From the NCBI GenBank assembly GCA_934675695.1, contig CAKURN010000070.1, positions 1 through 7,149 of the forward strand: a DNA stretch of 7,149 nucleotides, in the 5' to 3' direction. Numbering within the stretch: position 1 is the first letter of the stretch; every line of letters begins with the position of its first letter. Source of the stretch: an uncultured Candidatus Melainabacteria bacterium (GTDB lineage Bacteria > Cyanobacteriota > Vampirovibrionia > Gastranaerophilales > Gastranaerophilaceae). Of the stretch, positions 5,494 through 7,149 are shown piece after piece. The translations under genes and the position numbers were made by a program. The notes beneath the pieces are model-generated. The model was not told the origin of the DNA and ran no database searches. It worked only from the letters and a program-made list of their open reading frames with translations.

Positions 5494-6632
5494 TACAAAT
5501 CCTTTACTTTTTTAATTATAAAAATCGAAATTATGAACAATACAATCGGTAAAACTGCACAAATAAATGGAGGCAAGACCGCCTTTTGTGCCAATAAATC
5601 AAAAAACGGCAAAGTAATATAATAGCCAAAAATCATACCTACAGCAATTGTAAAACCAATCAATCTCTGTGAACGAGGTGGAGCAAAACCTAACAAACAG
5701 CCGATTATTGCAAACAAAATACAAGTCAAAGGGTGCAAGTATCTTTGGTACAATTTTGCTTTAAAATACCTATATTCATCAGAAAAATTCGCTTTTTTAA
5801 GCAATTTTGCATATTTTGAAATTTGGTGATTTGTAAAAACTCTCTCTTTTCTGGTTGTATTAAGCATTAAATTGTAAACTTCTTGAGCTTGGTTTGAATC
5901 AGTTAGAATTTTGTATTCCGGAAGTTTTTCGACATTGTGGTAAATTCCATCTTCATCAATATCATATCTTGTTGCATCTTTTATGTACCAAGCATCATTT
6001 TTAGGATATGCAATAGGAGCAAAAATAATGCTTTTAAAAGTCGTTACATCTGAGTATTTTTCATTAGAAAAATTCATCACAATAATGTCATACAAAACCC
6101 CGGGAGCGAAATTTGAAACAATTATGTTCTGTTTTGGCGTTTTATCTTTGTTTTCTAATATATAAACAAAGTGGCTTCCGCCTCCTCTTGATTCACCCAG
6201 TTTGTTACTTGCAATTGGAACGAGTTTATCATTTACGATATAACAAAATGCCGACAAAACCACCCCAAAACAAATAACAGGAAGCATAATTCTGTTAAAA
6301 GAAATTCCAATACCTCTTAATATTGCTAATTCAGAGTTTTTTGACAATCTATCAAACGTAAAAATAGAACCCAAAAGAATACCAACCGGAATTGCTTTTG
6401 CAAGCACTTTTGGAATTTCTAAAATCAACAATTTGAAACCGATTAATACTGTAACTTCGTGGTTTAAGACTTTTTTAATTACTTTAAACAATGTCTCAGG
6501 AGCTATCCAAACAATAATAAACAACACCAAACAAACTAATGTCGCACCAAAAACCTGCGAAAGTACAAATTTATCTAAAAGTGATAATTTGAAATTTTTT
6601 ATATTATAAAAGATATGTTTAATTTTTTCCAT
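5493..6632 (-). CDS. LptF/LptG-family LPS export permease (YjgP/YjgQ)
   Basis: This 379-residue protein has the family layout: three N-terminal membrane helices (about 24-44, 62-92, 113-133), a periplasmic beta-rich domain (about 137-290), and three C-terminal helices (about 298-317, 323-342, 352-374). FDRLSKNSELAILRGIGIS (93-111) matches the conserved cytoplasmic segment after TM2 that couples to LptB. HPLTCILFAIIGCLLGF (300-316) matches the start of the second membrane half. Together with LptB it would form the inner-membrane ABC complex that pulls LPS from the outer leaflet towards LptC and LptA. Only one permease gene is present here, while proteobacteria have adjacent lptF and lptG. It may pair with a second copy elsewhere or form a homodimer, so no F or G symbol is given. 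The Shine-Dalgarno is weak (GTTGG), and lptB ends 11 bases upstream, so coupled translation is likely. The next gene starts on its stop codon. Confidence 0.92.
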   Translation of the reverse strand: MEKIKHIFYNIKNFKLSLLDKFVLSQVFGATLVCLVLFIIVWIAPETLFKVIKKVLNHEVTVLIGFKLLILEIPKVLAKAIPVGILLGSIFTFDRLSKNSELAILRGIGISFNRIMLPVICFGVVLSAFCYIVNDKLVPIASNKLGESRGGGSHFVYILENKDKTPKQNIIVSNFAPGVLYDIIVMNFSNEKYSDVTTFKSIIFAPIAYPKNDAWYIKDATRYDIDEDGIYHNVEKLPEYKILTDSNQAQEVYNLMLNTTRKERVFTNHQISKYAKLLKKANFSDEYRYFKAKLYQRYLHPLTCILFAIIGCLLGFAPPRSQRLIGFTIAVGMIFGYYITLPFFDLLAQKAVLPPFICAVLPIVLFIISIFIIKKVKDL

Positions 6633-6643
6633 AAAATACCAAC

Positions 6644-7149
6644 TTATAGAACAAAGTCTTCGCCAAGATAATGTTTTTTTGCAACAGGGTCAACAGCAAC
6701 ATCTGTACTTTTTCCTGAAATTTTTATACGACCGTCAAAAATTACATTCGCTCTATCTGTAATAGATAGTGTAGCTTTTGGGTTGTGGTCCGTGATTAAT
6801 ATTCCTATATTTTTTTCTTTTGCTAATTTATAGATATTGTCTTTAATTTCTCCGATTGCAATAGGGTCAATCCCTGTAAAAGGCTCATCAAGAAGTATAA
6901 AAGATGGTGTCGCTGCAAGAGCTCTTGCGATTTCTACCCTTCTTCTTTCACCACCTGAAAGTGCAACTGAAGAAGCAAATCTCAATTTTTTAACACCAAA
7001 TTCTGTAAGCAAGCTTTCCAAAAGTTCGTCTTTTTGCTGTTGGTTCAATTTGTCATTCATTTCTAAAACGAGTTTTAGATTGTCTTCTACATTTAATTTT
7101 CTAAAAATAGAAGTTTCTTGTGGCAAATACCCAACTCCCAACCTTGCAC
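6644..7149 (-). CDS. lptB: LptB, LPS export ABC transporter ATPase (5' end beyond the window)
   Basis: The open frame runs to the right edge without a start. A TTG at 7141 is an internal Leu codon, because the frame continues upstream with Ala-Arg in the expected ARLGVGYLPQE context. The Q-loop (YLPQE) is followed by the SIFRKL segment typical of LptB, the ABC signature LSGGERRRVEIARAL, Walker B FILLDEP, and the H-loop ITDHN. The C-terminus YLGEDFVL is nearly the E. coli LptB ending. About 85 N-terminal residues, including Walker A, lie outside the window by comparison with the 241-residue E. coli protein. The protein would be the cytoplasmic ATPase that powers LPS extraction with the downstream permease. 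It is the first visible gene of the operon; the operon promoter and any lptA or lptC must be further upstream. Confidence 0.95.
   Translation of the reverse strand, partial: ARLGVGYLPQETSIFRKLNVEDNLKLVLEMNDKLNQQQKDELLESLLTEFGVKKLRFASSVALSGGERRRVEIARALAATPSFILLDEPFTGIDPIAIGEIKDNIYKLAKEKNIGILITDHNPKATLSITDRANVIFDGRIKISGKSTDVAVDPVAKKHYLGEDFVL

Noticed and set aside
5303..5515. 70-codon plus-strand open frame over the phosphodiester-glycosidase gene start
   Set aside because: It is antisense to the signal peptide and N-terminus of a well-supported gene. Its hydrophobicity mirrors the AT-rich opposite strand.
5983..6165. 60-codon plus-strand open frame inside the LptF/G permease gene
   Set aside because: It is antisense to the periplasmic domain of the permease, with no recognisable motif.
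7139..7141. TTG as the start codon of the ATPase gene
   Set aside because: The frame stays open to the window edge with the expected Ala-Arg before Leu, and Walker A would be missing if it started here. It is an internal Leu codon of a truncated lptB.

Overview
This AT-rich window encodes housekeeping and envelope functions of a Gram-negative (diderm) bacterium: the end of ruvA, a glycogen synthase, and part of a lipopolysaccharide (LPS) export operon. The low GC, an lptB followed by a single LptF/LptG-type permease, and a neighbouring phosphodiester-glycosidase-like protein suggest a gut relative of the Cyanobacteria (Melainabacteria/Vampirovibrionia, for example Gastranaerophilales). That assignment is inference, since no rRNA or other marker is present.

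Left part (1-1660, + strand): the last 45 codons of a RuvA-like Holliday junction protein, then 13 bases later glgA (GT5 glycogen synthase) with a good ribosome binding site. The pair looks like one operon and ends at a perfect 10-bp hairpin. The convergent gene on the other strand ends inside that same hairpin.

Middle part (1638-4221): a divergent pair. On the minus strand is a 649-residue polytopic membrane protein resembling GT-C (PMT/ArnT-like) glycosyltransferases. On the plus strand is a 163-residue protein of unknown function with two CxxC knuckles. The 117-base gap between them holds a TANNNT hexamer exactly 6 bases before each ATG and no Shine-Dalgarno sequence for either gene. Both may therefore be read as leaderless mRNAs. 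The gap also holds an inverted repeat.

Right part (4226-7149, minus strand): a compact operon, lptB (5' end beyond the window) - lptF/G-type permease - secreted phosphodiester-glycosidase-domain protein - small pilin-like membrane protein. Spacings are 11 bases, a 1-base overlap and 11 bases. It ends at a strong bidirectional terminator shared with the zinc-knuckle gene. LptB and the permease form the inner-membrane motor that extracts LPS. The two downstream proteins would act on the periplasmic side, so the operon probably serves outer-envelope glycan or LPS assembly, though the roles of the last two genes are unproven.

No rRNA, tRNA, CRISPR array, insertion sequence or phage gene was seen. 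The clearest points for a second look are the paired leaderless promoters, the pilin-like protein without the leader-cleavage glycine, the Lpt/phosphodiester-glycosidase linkage, and the interrupted zinc-knuckle protein.
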